64,000 nucleotides of DNA from Metarhizium brunneum (GCF_013426205.1 NC_089425.1:2480001-2544000); one strand, 5' to 3'; positions 13,234 through 25,919 are shown, counted from the stretch's first letter. Numbers and translations: made by a program. Notes: generated by a model not told the origin, from the sequence alone.

Positions 13234-14283
13234 ATGAACCCGCCACCCACGGTAAGCCCGCCCTTTCAGATCCAACCTCGTCTTCCAAGATGCCAGTGTC
13301 CAGAAAGAACGACTCGTTGTTAACTCGCCAAGACACCTACTCCGCGGCGGTTCCTGCTGGCCAAACGGCCATCTGCCTCAGAAACCCCGGCGCCGCAGGC
13401 ATCGCAGCAGTTCCAGTCAACGCCGCGCTTCGGCTCGTCCTCTGTACCGCAGCATGCGCAGCGTCGGGCGCATGACCTCGAGGATGTCGATGAAGATGGC
13501 GACGAGTCGTGTGACTCGTCGCCACGGGTCGAGGCGGAGCCCAAGGGAAGCCGGCTACAGGATACCATTGAGATGAAGTCCGACGACTTGATGTCGCAGG
13601 ATACGGAGCGCCTTTCTCAAAGCCAGTACTTTTCAGGAGAGGATGTCGAGGGTGTTCCCGGTACCGAGTCGTCGCCCCTGTCGCCGGATGGGAGGGAGGC
13701 CAAGAGGCGAAGGGTATCTATCTCGCCCCCCGCGCCGTCGAGCTCCCTCGGTACTCCGGAGCAGGCAGCCACACCTGCGCGGGGACACGCATCCCCAGCA
13801 GAGGGCAACGGGTCAGAGTCTCCCGGGGAGCTCGGGGGGCCGAGCCGTCGACACCAGCCCGTCTTCCAACCGGCGCCACGCTTCAAACCTACTGATAATG
13901 AGACGTCGCTTCCGGTCCTCCCCGGGGCGTTCTCGCCCCAACATCGCGGCGCGAAATATCTGCCCGGCGGACACGCTGCCCAGTTGCAGGGGTGGCTGTC
14001 TGAAGTGAAGGGGTGGGAGGGGACGCGGGACGAAGACTCTGTGCTGAGGCTGACGGTGGAGGAGATCAGTCCCGGCGAGCACATGTATCTGGCTAGGGGG
14101 AAATCGGGGGGATCTGGTGATTTGAAGGCGTACATACTTGCTGGGGAGGGCCGGTTGACGGGCTTGGGTAGGAGGGCGGCCGTGAACGTGGGGAGCGTGG
14201 TCGTCATTGAGCAACCGGTCTGGGAGGTTGATTTGGTCGGGGAGTGCTGGACAGTGGGCTGCAATTGGAGCGTTGACGGGTGA
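13234..14283 (+). CDS. Conserved-looking protein of unknown function, possible C-terminal OB-like fold
   Basis: Model join(13234..13251, 13333..14283), 322 aa. The first exon encodes only MNPPPT; the GTAAGC donor at 13252 and AAG acceptor at 13331-13332 join in phase 0 to TPTPRRFLLAKRPSASE. That frame is open from 13324 onward and looks coding (PRRFLLAK, QSTPRFGSSS). Residues about 1-200 are Ser/Pro/acidic with a basic patch KRRR suggestive of a nuclear signal. The last ~100 residues (from RGAKYLPGG, with WLSEVKGW, LRLTVEEI, VGSVVVIEQPVWEVDL) look like a compact beta-rich domain. A resemblance to OB-fold proteins is only an impression from the strand pattern. The family was not recognised. 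A two-codon ATG-TCG-TGA lies just upstream (13215-13223). Confidence 0.65.
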
Positions 14284-16080
14284 TGATGGTGGTGGGATAT
14301 TGGCGTTGTGGGCGCTGCTGTACTGGATACTGGGCGGACTATTGTTTTCATGGCGGGCTTCCTGATTCTTCTTTTCAAATACGCTGTTTTTGTGCTGGAG
14401 TCTTGGAGAAGAAAGACATCATGTTCAAGACGAAACCAAGGTGGCTGGGGGCATGGCTCTTCCCAAAGAATATGCATACGTCGAGAGGAATCTAGATGGC
14501 ATTTTCTTCCGTCAGATGGTCAAATACATGCTTCTCTTTGGCCTCTGAGCTGGAAAGAGCTTCTTTCAAACCCGTGAGTTCAACTTGCTTCCCGTTTACT
14601 GGAAATCACGGTACGTGGAGTGGCATAATTGTTGGCCTGCTTGAATTAATATCGGACAGGAAAATACAGACGACGAGTCGAGGAGAGATGCCAGTAATGT
14701 GGAGTCTATCCGTAGCTTTATTTGTGCCTCTCCGCTTCTGTCCAATTTGAAGTTGACGGAAAGTCCTGGGCGAAAATTGACGAACCGGCTAAAGAACCTT
14801 CAACATGGCATGTCGGCTACGTTTGCAAATTACTTGACTTCATCATAGGCGCCAGTTGCTTGTCTCGATTCTGCCAGTTGTGATGGACGAGCGGTTTGAG
14901 ACTATGCCTGCAGAAGGATGAACGAGGCCATCTGGGTTATCCTAGGGACACAAAGACGCTGATGGCGGGCTGTTTAAAGCTTCATTGACAAGAGTCCAAG
15001 GCTATCGTGTTACCCTGCCGATTTTGGAAAAGAAATAGACCGGCATTAGGAACCGTTGATCACCTCTTATGTGTATCATCACCCTTGGTGCAACGGGGGC
15101 TTGGAAACATTAGCCTTTGGTCAAGACTACAAGTCCCTTTTATAGAACCTCTCTCCAGGAGCGGATTGTTCCTCGCTGTAAAGGATATAGAACATCATTC
15201 CGAAGCAATTGCGATTTGAAAAGAAAAATAAATGTTTCCTGTCGGCTGGTTTCGAGCTTCTGGGCCTACTTGCAGCGGCAGGTTCGACGTGGTGACTGCG
15301 ATACTCATAACCACAATACTGATGCTATCTAGGGTAGTCTTTAAAATTAAGATATATTCCCAGTGTAGGAATCTTTTTCCAGTAGTTTCGACCAAGAAAC
15401 ACGGCGCAGGTCATTTGAAACCATCTTACATATGTACGTTCGAGAGCATAGGAAAGCACGCTGGGATGTCACTGCAAGAAGCCCGCCACTACAGGGACCT
15501 ACCCTGCTCAATGCTACTGTGAAGTTGGGGAACAAAATCAAAATAGAAACAATAATAATAAAAAATGAAGGAAAAAAAAAAGCTCTCCAGGCGCGACATG
15601 TGGATTTCATTTCTCTGGCTGTCGTATTTTCCGTACATAGGGTTGTCTGTACGGTCACATGCTAGTATGGAGAGGCCCCAGTCAACTGTTTCTTGCTCTG
15701 GCGGACCTTTGGATGGCCAGCCCGAAGGACGAACAAACAAAGGAAAAGAAAATCAAATAAGAAAAAATCAAAAGAAAAAAGACGGCAGGTATAGTGCAAA
15801 TTGGTTTTACTTCCTAGCATACAGCATCGGACTCGTCAATAAGATAGGAACATGTACGTCAAATGCAGGATGGACTGGCGAATTCACGCCCCATCCGCGT
15901 TCGTCAGGGGTCCGATTATGCACATAACCGTGCTTTCTCGCCAAACGCGAACATCAACCACACGACTCCCAAGTTCACCACGCACAGTCATCACCAACTG
16001 GCACCCTCATACCCGCCAGACGATGGATCCACTTCTTCGCCAAACATACAGGTAGAAATAGAAAATATGATCCGTCCGCC
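14284..16080. other. Intergenic region
   Basis: Nothing coding is supported. The stretch 15530-15780 is purine-rich (poly-A and GAAAAA runs). The final 100 bases precede the FMT1 start. Confidence 0.6.
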
Positions 16081-17509
16081 ATGTTCCGCCTCATAAATAG
16101 GGCCCAAGCTCGCCTTCGCCTCCCGCCGCCATACGCCCCTTTTCAACGGCGACACAGCTCGCGCAAGGCCTCGGATCCCTTGAGGATATTGTTCTGTGGC
16201 TCGGACGCATTCAGCTGCGAGTCCCTGAGGGCCCTGCACCGCGAACATGTGAAGAACAGGGCGTTGGTAGAGGCACTGGATGTGATGGTATTGCCGGGCA
16301 GGAGGACAGGAAGGGGCCTCAGGACGGTTCGTGAAGGTGAGGATTCTGCTCCCCCGTCGTTTTTCTCTCTCTGTCTTATTATCTGGGCTTCGAAGTTCCT
16401 GGCTCTTCTACTGCACTCCTGTTTGTTTTTTAAGCCCCCGGCAGTAAGAGTCCATGCAGCCAAGTATTGTCTGCGAACAGAGGCGGTGCTGCATCATGAT
16501 GCCTCTACAAGACCGCGTGCTGATATCGTAGTGCCCTGCAAAATACTCGCAGAACAACTCAACCTCCCAATCCACCAGCGGGAGACGTTTCGGAAATGGG
16601 ATGTAAGTCCACCGGCCTGACTGGCTGAAAAAAAAAACATTAACATGGACAAGCTCCCCGACGGCACAAATCTAGTCATTGTCGTGTCCTTCGGGCTCTT
16701 CGTCCCCCCTCGGATCCTGGCATCCGCCAAATACGGAGGTCTGAATGTCCACCCATCCTTATTGCCCGAGTATGTTGGATAGCTCACCCTGCAGTACCCA
16801 AGCGAAGCACTACTAATGAGAAGCCCCCAGCCTCCGCGGCCCGGCGCCAATTCACCACGCCCTCCTCAGGGGAGACACGCACATGGGGGTATCGCTACAG
16901 ACTCTGGATGACAGGGCCTTTGACCACGGGACTATTCTTGCGCAGAGCCCCGCGCCGGGCATGCCCATCGCGCCGGACGCCTCGTTCCAAGAGGTCCTGT
17001 CTGCTGTGGCGGTCGAAGGCGCAGAGATGCTGATCCAGGGATTGCGCGACGGTGTTCATGTTGCGCCCCGGGAGGACGTGGGCTGGAAAGCGGCCGCGCT
17101 GCAAGGCAAGCAACTCGTCCACGCACCAAAGATTACAAAGGCAGACGGACAGATACACTGGTCTGCGTGGACGGCAGAGCAGTTTGCTAGAAGGGTTAGG
17201 GTGCTGGGGTCAGTGTGGACACATGCGGTCAGTGATAGGGGTGTCAGAAAGAGAGTGATTTTCTTGGATGCTGGGCCAGTGGCACAGGGAGACGTGTTGC
17301 GGCAAGGCGGGGAGGGCAGGTTGGTATGCGAGCATGAGGGTGCAGATGAGAAGAGGGCGGGGCGGCATGAGATGAAGGTGGTGCTTCAACAGGATGGCTC
17401 GTGTTTGATTGGCATCCCTGGCGACTCTTGGATACGCGTTGAGAAGGTCAAGGTTGATGGGAAGCCAGAGCAGATGGCTGCCATTGCTCTTGGGAACTTT
17501 GTCCGATGA
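16081..17509 (+). CDS. FMT1: Methionyl-tRNA formyltransferase, mitochondrial
   Basis: Model join(16081..16336, 16532..16602, 16654..16769, 16831..17509), 373 aa. The enzyme transfers a formyl group from 10-formyl-THF to Met-tRNA for mitochondrial initiation. The N-terminus is Arg-rich without acidic residues (MFRLINRAQARLR), a typical mitochondrial presequence. The Rossmann-like catalytic domain begins RILFCGSDAFS. Splicing joins TVREVPCKILAEQLNLP, then WD|LPDGT, then NVHPSLLPD|LRGPAPIHH. The conserved Asn and His of the NxHxSLLP active-site motif and the later Asp (FDHGTIL) are all present. The C-terminal OB-like domain is recognisable by GKQLVHAPKITKADGQIHW. Introns are 195, 51 and 61 bp; the third has a perfect TACTAAT branch site. 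The 195-bp intron is long for this window, but unspliced reading gives a nonsense hydrophobic insert. Confidence 0.92.
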
Positions 17510-20256
17510 GGCGTGACGACGAAAGCAGCTAGAGACAACAGACGGTTATTGCATCAATGACAACTTCCAAGATGGGACACCTCGACGGCTAGACACGGGC
17601 ATAACCGGACGAATGCACATTTTGTGTGACGGCATATACATAGAATGAATTGTGTCCGAGGAGTTTGATTTCACCAGAATCTGCTTGGTCCGGGTTGAAT
17701 ACGCAAGTCTAGCCAGTAACGGAACTCGCCGAGCCGGTGCTTTGGTCACATCTCGAAATTGCATACGGGTACAGCACTGGCCACCGTATTTTGGGGCGAG
17801 GGTCTTGCTACAAATAGGATACAGAGTATTAATGAGGCATGTCGAAGCATTGTATGTATGCGGAGCAGGCGCAGAGATGATGGACGCATCGGCTGTTCCA
17901 TAGTTCGAAAAAGTTCTATGCCAGAGGCCAAAGGGGGGTTTTATGTTTGCCTAGCCATCATACATAACATGTACACACATACACATCTAATACGAGTAAA
18001 AAAAACCATGGCCAGGTTGGAAATGGCGGATCCTAGGAGCAAGTGGCATCTCTACAATCGCTGCAATTAGAACACGAACGGGTAGAGAAAGAGGCAACCG
18101 GCTCGAATAATAGCACAGTCGGTCCACTCTGGCATGCTGGACAGGATGTGGGAATGAGATCCTGGTGATACTGGCGACGATGGCTGGAAGGTGGTGCTTC
18201 CTCATGTCCTTTTTGGTTTTTGGTACTTCGTATGGAGTACATCGGGTGAGAATTGACTGGGTCCCGAGCAATTAATTCACCATGGGTTGGTGCTCAGCAA
18301 ATTCCTGATTTAGCAAGGCGGTCAACTGCCATGCTCGAAAATGAATGCCTGCTGATGCTTATTAGCAACACTACTCCATCGCCTCCCTGGGCTCAAGTGG
18401 AGACGTCGCCAGCTTAGTTGTCGACTGCATACTTTAGTACGCAGAAGCCGGAATTGCATTCTTGTACCGCATGCTCCGTCTGGTAGTCAGCGATGGGGAG
18501 GAGCAGAGAGTGGCAGCGCTCGCCACATACCGGCCTCGGGCAACCAACATTGCATGGCGCAGGACAGAGCAGAAAAAAGGAAGCCGAGCCACAACTCAAG
18601 AGAAGGGCCAACGAGTGTCGGCTGGTTGGGCCGGATCGTCGTTCATTCTAAGTAGGTAGGTAGTATTCCAAAAGGTCGACCGACAAACAGGGAAAGGGGG
18701 AAATCGTACCCGTCAGCGACCAGATTTTGGTGCGGAGAACGGAGAACAGGACATCGAAACAATTACTCGCGGCAGGCGGGGGGGCTCAGAACGACACTGG
18801 CCATCGAATCAAGCCGCGGGAACATGGCGCTTGGCTCTTTACGGAAACGGGCGTCCGCTCGTCTGCACCACCTGTCAGCATCCTGGTCCCATGGGTCTGG
18901 CCAAACGGATTTATCTTGCCAACGTCAAGTCACCATCGAATCATCGCAACCTGGCTTCGCCCTGGTATTCAGTTCCATGAAAAGCTCTCGAATTTACCCC
19001 AAGACTCTCACGATGAATCACGCCCGGCGCCCAGGCCATACCGGGGTGACGCGGCCACAGCTCCATCAAAAACATATCGAGGACCCGTTCGAAAACTCCA
19101 TACGCAATGTGCTATAATTATACCTAGTTGTGCACCACATCGTGGTAAACGTCAATGAAGGGCGGCTTCGTCTCGGCCAAGGATATCGCATTCGAAATTC
19201 AAACGTCGTCCCATCTAGTTCCACGTTCCTGCATTAGCGGTGACTGATCGAGCCTGGCCGAAAGCCATACATGGACAACCGCCATGTGCAGCGACTACAT
19301 TAACGAGGCTTCCCCTAGTTACTACTCAAGGGCAGCTCCATAGACTGCGGCTGGAGACCCCATTTTTGGCTCCATGGACCCGTTCGCCATGGCCGAGGTA
19401 CCCAGATTCAGATTCCTTCGCGGCCAAATTGTTGACAACGGGGTCGACCTCTGCCGCGCCGACACTCTGGAGGGAGGGAGACCGTCAAGACACTTGCTGA
19501 GCTGACGGCCCAATCCCTCCACTTCAATAAGCTTATTTATGTTTGATTCAGTCTTACCGAGTACAAATGTATCAAGCTCTTCGATGCTGATCTGTGCGTG
19601 AAGAATGGAGTCTTTCAATGTTCGTATTGTACAGTTCCTTGCCTCCCCTCTCCGTCACTCAGACACTTTGCAAGCTTACGAGATGCTGTCCATACAGACA
19701 ATGCCTGGTCAGTCTATACGCGAGCTAACATGCTGTAGGCTATACCCGTGCCATGCAAATTGACTTCCATCACGGGAACCAGTAATACATTCCCAGGTGC
19801 TGGACGGTGCTGTGGAGTTCCTCGGCCAGCCCACCGCCATACGCAGCAGTTTTCTGCCTCCGTCAACCAACAGCCCTTGTTGACGATTCCATATCTTCTG
19901 TATTATGTATGGGGTACTATTTGTGTAATTTATACCCAGCCCAGTACCAATAAGGAATGTGCCGCGTGGGATGCCATCGTATCTCGTGGACCGCGAAGTA
20001 GACCCCCAACCCCTTCGGTCCAACGCCGACGAGATGGTTCAAAAGCAGCTGTCCACCCAGCGTTGGTTGGGTTGTGGTTTTCTCCTTGGTCGTTTCTCTT
20101 GTAGCAGAGGCATCCTTAGTCCTTTGCCTCACGTTGGCATTTAAGAGCACCCGGCTCATCCTCTGACGTATCGTACGTCGTAGTCATTCGTTACTCATTG
20201 TTTCGCCCTTCACATTCGTTAATTGCAAATCTAAACCAAAAAAAAAAAAAACTATA
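17510..20256. other. 2.7-kb intergenic region
   Basis: No gene is firmly supported. A minus-strand frame at 19322-19618 contains a protein-like stretch (SIEELDTFVLG) followed by a GTAAGA donor-like site, but no matching exons or domain were found. A TATGGAGTACAT variant of the intergenic motif lies near 18232-18243. The last 40 bases before 20257 are an A-rich leader. Confidence 0.5.
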
Positions 20257-23131
20257 ATGGCTCCATCACTCCTTTCCTTGGGTGCTGCGGCTCTGGCCTT
20301 GGCCGGCAACGGTGCCGCTGTCCAGTGGTATCTCGAAGACACCTACAACTCGACCAACTTCTTTGACAAGTTCGATTTTATGACCATTGACGACCCCAAC
20401 AGTGGATATGTCAACTACCTGGGTCGCACGGAAGCCATCAATGCCGGACTTGCCGCGGTTCAGGATAAAGAGGTCGTCCTTAGGGTTGATAGCAAGTCAT
20501 CATTTACAACAGCCGAAAGAAGGCGTGGTCGTGACAGTGTGAGACTGGAGTCCAAGGCGAGACTCAACCAGGGCCTTATGATTGCCCGATTCACTCACCT
20601 GCCTCAGAGCGCGTGTGGCACCTGGCCTGCCTTGTAAGTCGTATTCTCGCTTCATATCGTGCTTTTCACACTGACTGACAAATGTATTAGTTGGACCGTC
20701 GGTGATACCTGGCCGCAGGATGGCGAGATCGATATCATCGAGAATTGGAACCTCCGGGGCGTCAACAATCCCGCCTTTCACATGGCTAACGCAGCCTCCT
20801 ATGGCAGTTGCAGGATTGACAGCGCAGACCAATCCGGCGACCTCATCACCCCCAACTGTGACAACTACTACACAGACTACAATACCCAGTGGCTTAACCA
20901 GGGCTGCGTCGTTAAGGATAATGGTCCTTCGGGTGGTAGTGGTGGCGTGTGTAAGTCGACATGCAAAGCTTATGACTTGCTGGGTGAGATGGAACTTGGC
21001 TGACTCTTGTGTGAAACTAGATGCCATGGAGTGGACCAGCGACCACATCAAGATCTACTCGTGGTTCCCAAACCAGGTTCCCTCGAACATTGGCTCTAGC
21101 TCTCCCGATACGTCCACTTGGGGTGCGCCGACCATGCACCTGAGGAAAGATCTTTGCAATATCGACAAGATCTTCAAGCCCCAGCGAATTGTCTTGAACA
21201 TTGCTATGTGCGGCAACCCCGTTGAATTTTCAGCATGGGAGGGCACCTGCAAGAACACGCATGGCGACAGCTGCCGAGACTACGTTGGCCAGAACCCTGA
21301 TGCCTTTAAAGATGTTTACTTCCAGGTTCAGGATATTCGCATCTTCAACCAGGACGCCCCCAAGACTACTGCCACCTCCACTACTGCCACCACCATGGCG
21401 TCGTCTTCCACATCCAAGTCTGAGATTTCCACGGCCTCTGCCACACCAAGCACAAAGGCCTCGTCCACGTCCAAGTCTGAGATTTCCACGGCCTCTGCCA
21501 CACCAAGCACAAAGGCCTCGTCCACGTCCAAGTCTGAGATTTCCACGGCCTCTGCCACACCAAGCACAAAGGCCTCGTCCACGTCCAAGTCTGAGATTTC
21601 CACAGCCTCTGCCACGCCAAGCACAAAGGCCTCGTCCACGTCCAAGTCTGTCAAGAACACCTCGACCTGGAAATCATCCAACTCAACCTTGAGCACAGTG
21701 TCCAAGAGCGCTGGCTCTGTGAGCGTCAGCATTGCCTCCAAAGCCTCCGACTCTACTGTTCCGACCGTTTCTACCCAGGTTCCCGTCACCTTCTCAACCT
21801 CGGTGCCCAGCTTGTCAACGAGATGGCCCAACTCCACAATTGCCTCTTCCGTTGAAATGACCACCTCGACTGTGTATACCACCTCTACTCGTACCATCAC
21901 CAGCTGCCAACCAACCGTCACCAGTTGCTCCGTTGGCAAGGTCACCACTGTGACTCTCCCTCTGTACATTACCATCTGCCCCGTCTCTGCTGTCGAGACC
22001 AAGACTCCCGCCCCCAAGCCCACCAAGACTTCCGCCAACGGTGGTAACGGCGGTAACGGCCCTGAAAAGACTACCATCACTACTAAGGTGACCAAGACTT
22101 ATACCATTACCAGCTGCGCTCCCACTATTACCAACTGCCCCGTTGGTAAGGTCACTACCGAAGTCTTCACTACCACGTACTGCCCCGGCGAGGAGACGGC
22201 GGTACCAACTGGCTCTAATGGCGGTAACAACCCCAACGGTGGTAACGGCGGCAATAACCCCAACGGTGGTAACGGCCTTGATAAGACTACTATCACTACC
22301 AAGGTGACCAAGACTTATACCATCACCAGCTGCGCTCCTACTATCACCAACTGCCCCGTTGGTAAGGTCACTACCGAAGTCTTCACTACCACATACTGCC
22401 CTGGCGAGACGGCAGTACCAACTGGCTCCAATGGCGGTAACAACGGTAACGGTGGCAACAGCGGCAATAATGGCAACAATGGCAATGGTGGTAATAATGG
22501 CAACGGTGGTAACAGCGGCAATAATGGCAATGGTGGTAATAATGGCAATAGTGGCAACAACGGCAGCAATGGTAATAATGGCAATGGCGGTCAAAACGGT
22601 GGTAACAATGGCAACGGCGGCAAGGGCCCTGACAAGATCACAATCACCACCAAGGTGACCAAGACTTACACCATCACCAGCTGCGCTCCTGGTGTCACTA
22701 ACTGCCCCGTCGGTAAGGTTACCACCGAAGTCGTTCCCACCACATACTATCCGGGCAAAGAGACACATCCCACTGAAGCAACTGGTCCAAAGGGCGGATT
22801 CACCGCTCCGCCCCCTTTCCACCCTTCCAAGACCACCATCCACAACACCCAGACAATTGTTTCCGTTCCTCAGCCAGCCAAGCCCAGCGGCGGAAACAAC
22901 AACAACAGCACCACCAACGGTACCAGCATCGCCCAACCCCAACCCGGACCCAGCGGCTCCCAGGTCTGTGTCGGGCCCTCGTGCGGCGCGCAGCCCAGCA
23001 GCCCAGCACCCAATACCGGCAACGGGGGCTGCACCGGTCCCAACTGCCCTCCGACTGTTGTCAGCGGTGCTGCCAAGCAGAGCCTGAGTGCCCTCGTTGT
23101 CCTCGGTGCTGTCGCCGCTATGATGCTGTAA
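20257..23131 (+). CDS. GPI-anchored GH16 beta-glucanase with Ser/Thr repeats
   Basis: Model join(20257..20633, 20691..20950, 21021..23131), 915 aa. Signal peptide about residues 1-21. The GH16 domain (about 22-320) carries the catalytic motif DGEIDIIE with nucleophile Glu138, Asp140 and acid/base Glu143; the first splice creates CGTWPAFWTVGDTWPQ just before it. This subgroup acts on mixed or 1,3(4)-beta-glucans in the cell wall or in plant-derived glucan; the exact substrate is inference. After the enzyme come four 19-residue Ser/Thr repeats (about 341-416), a Ser/Thr stretch, four modules of the form TYTITSCAPTITNCPVGKVT, an Asn/Gly-rich spacer and a C-terminal GPI signal ending in a hydrophobic tail (SLSALVVLGAVAAMML). 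The expected location is the plasma membrane or cell wall. Such repeat tails usually project the enzyme and are heavily O-mannosylated. Confidence 0.9.
21404..21631 (+). repeat. Four tandem 57-bp repeats inside the GH16 gene
   Basis: Each unit encodes the 19 residues SSTSKSEISTASATPSTKA, and a fifth partial unit follows. The four copies are nearly identical at the DNA level, with only a few silent changes such as TCT/TCG and ACA/ACG. This indicates recent duplication and likely copy-number variation between strains. Confidence 0.92.
22429..22625 (+). repeat. Asn/Gly-coding low-complexity tract in the GH16 gene
   Basis: A GGTAAC/GGCAAT hexamer-like array encodes NGGNNGNGGN-type sequence between two TITSC modules. 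Shorter versions sit between the other modules. It is probably a flexible spacer and is prone to slippage. Confidence 0.85.
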
Positions 23132-23807
23132 ATTTTTAAACGGGGACGCCTGCAGCTTCGATGGGCTTGTGATTTCGTACTTTGCAGTTGTCGGCTCAAC
23201 TGGCATGGCATGGGGGAGATCTGATTCTGGTATTCTGGTGTAATTCTACTTATATATTATCTCCTTTTATTTACAGGGTTTTACGATTCACTGGCTATTG
23301 GTTTGCTCTTTTTTGTACGTGTGAGAAGTAGGGCGGTTTAGACGAACGAAATACAATTTCTTAGAAGAAAAAAAATAACAAAACATGACACACACTCATT
23401 TGTCTGAAACGCGGCAACGTGCGATCATAGACTGATGTTATAGCATGTCGTTTTAATAGTGGGACGTGTTTGTACAAAATCCCACCATGTAGTTGGGGTC
23501 CGAGGCCGTATTTGCTCAGCTAGACATGTAAACTCATACTTTGTTAATCACCCATTGGAACCGAGTATTTTAATTTTAGGTGCAGTGGTTCCGGAAGAAC
23601 GTTCGTCCCCTTCGTATTCTACTGTCTTGGCAATCAAGTTGGACCTTGCTATCGAGCCAGTAGCAGCAGCATGATGCCACCGGCACAACACAGATGTTGG
23701 GGAATTACCCCCCGCCCATACTCACAAGGGTGCTATTGGTATCGTGTATTGATGCCGTGAGTTGGCACTATTCTACACCAGGGTATCATCAAGTCGTCTC
23801 CTCTTCG
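23132..23807. other. Convergent intergenic region between GH16 and MED1 genes
   Basis: Contains the 3' flanks of two convergent genes, with AT-rich and poly-A stretches (about 23360-23385). No gene was seen. Confidence 0.6.
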
Positions 23808-25919
23808 TCAGGCCGCCCCTAGCCTCAACCGTATCCATTCGGACCACAAGCACAAATCCTCCATAAGTTCCAATACCCTGCCCAGCTTTTGTCTCGTGAA
23901 TTCTTTCCTCCTGGGATTGACCTCTCCGTTGTCGTCGATGCAGTCCAGAATATTCTCATCCACAATTTCCACAGTTCCGCCTTCCAAGATCTTGAGGGAG
24001 ATGTTCGCGGTGGAATTGCCCATTGGGAAAACAACCTGCATATGGGGCGCCGGATGAACCCAGAGAACGACATCTAGGTCTGTATCGGCCGCATGGTCCA
24101 CACCGAATGCGTCTGGTTCCAGCCCATCCATGTACTCTGCCAAACGATCCTTTTTGGTCTTGATACCTGTTGGCTGCGCCTGGGTAGGGATTTCAGCAGG
24201 CTTCGTCTTGGAACCGAAGCTGTTTTCGAGCAGGGTCGACACAAATGCGTACTGTCGCAAGAGCGGCAGCATGTCGAGTAATTGGCGGGGGTGGGAGAAG
24301 GGCATCTCAGAAACGGTTTGTGAATAGATGGGCTTGTAAATATAGAGAGTATTGTTGTGATTTACGACAGACTCGATTCGATTGCTCAACAAAACGCGGA
24401 CTAGTCGCTGTCGTCTTATGGCTCGGGATTCACTGGGGTCGACTTTCATCCCGTACGGGAAGGGGAAGAGCAGGCTGTCAAAAGTCGGTGGCGCCGGGGG
24501 ATGGCCACGCTGGCTCAGTTCATTGACGATGTTGGGGGGATTGACGTTGGCATACATGTAAAGGCGTGCCCAGTCGTTCTGTGGCAGAACAACCGGCGGG
24601 TCGAACGTGACGGTGAACATGACTCTGGGCACTCTTGTGGTGGAAAGATCAGCCTGCAAGAGGTCCATTCCGGCATCCTTGTTATCTTCAGACTGGGGTA
24701 GTGAGATATTATCAGGCTCCTGCCAGTCCAGAATGGTCTTTGTAGGATCAATCATCGCATCCTGCTTGGTAATCTCTTTCGAAATCCAGTTCTCCGAGAC
24801 TCTCACAGGTGGGACGCCCATGCCATCCAGCGGAGCACAACCGAGAAGAAGGGACCAAACTTTGCCGCTTTCGTAGTTGTACGTATACGTGCCATCGGCG
24901 ACCGGTGGCATAAACCGAAGCTCCCTCCAATATTGTATGGCGAGTCCAACTGTATCTCGGTCGTGCATCACGGGCCGTCCATGCCTGGAACACATTACCA
25001 TATTCGAGAGATGCTTATCTGATTTTGCCTTCATATCTTGCTCCTCTCGCAAATTTGACAGATCCCACTGGTATAATCTCTCGAGGCTAACATAAATGCC
25101 AGCCAAGGCTTCGTGGCAGTCGAGTCCTGGCACAATGCTCAGCTTGTCCAAGCTAGCCAGACGTTCGAAGTTGGAAGCAAAGTTCTCCAGAGTTTTCGTC
25201 AATGGGCTTTGCCCTGGGAGCAGTTTCAGGTCTTTGAGTAATATTCGGCCTGCAGCATCCATGTGTTTTGATACAGACGAGGCAGATCCGTGGTAGGCCA
25301 GGGAAACGCTCTGAACAACATTGTTGTCAAGCACAATATCAAGCGCAATAGCTGATCCAGCAATAGCCAATGTTCTAGTCTTGCGCCCGTCGGGAGTCCT
25401 TTGCTCTTCGGATAGTAATTCTAGGCCAATGCGCTGCGCGAGACGTTCGAGACTAGCTTCGCTCACGAGTCCTTTCTTGGCCTACCAAAATGCATTAGTT
25501 TCGGCGCAAATCCAGTGTGACGGGTGGGACACACTAACACTCAACAACGTCAATATTGTATCGAGGCGCTTCATCTTGTCATCTTCATTGGCAAGCGCAG
25601 CCCCAATTGCGTCTAATCCGCCGACACCCACGTTATCCAGCCCAATGTCGAAGCCGCCGCCCATTCCTAGTGCGCCCATGGCAGCGGCAGTCGAAGGACT
25701 ATCAAAGTTGAAAGCTCCCATGCCCGTGTGGCCCATGAGGGTTGAGGTAGCAGGGGATTTCTTGACCTGCTGGGGAGACGATCCCGGGCCTCGAGGAGAA
25801 AAGGCAGCTCGAGCCGTGTTGGAGAATGGCGTCGAAACCGGAGGAGTCGCGGCCGCGAGCTGGGACGGAGTGCGACCCTGCTGCGAGGGCGCATGCTTCA
25901 TAGGCGTTGGAGTAGCCAT
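23808..25919 (-). CDS. MED1: Mediator of RNA polymerase II transcription subunit 1
   Basis: Model complement(join(23808..25481, 25539..25919)), 684 aa. Reading the minus strand, exon 1 ends TLLS and the 57-bp intron (GTTAGT donor, CTAAT branch, TAG acceptor) joins to AKKGLVSEASLERLAQRIGLE. The N-terminal ~125 residues are Pro/Ser/Gly-rich (PTPMKHAPSQQGRTPSQLAA). The remainder matches the fungal Med1 family: a helical start, IALDIVLDNNVVQSVSLAYHG, an LLKDL segment and a long beta-rich C-terminus. Med1 is a middle-module Mediator subunit that links activators to RNA polymerase II in the nucleus. It is convergent with the GH16 gene and divergent from the RRM-like gene, sharing a 549-bp intergenic promoter region with the latter. 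The family assignment is from recognised sequence pattern. Confidence 0.88.

Noticed and set aside
21815..23206. Antisense frame of 463 codons across the GH16 3' half
   Set aside because: It mirrors the repetitive Ser/Thr and Asn/Gly codons of the sense gene. Such repeats avoid stops in antisense by composition, and no domain is present.
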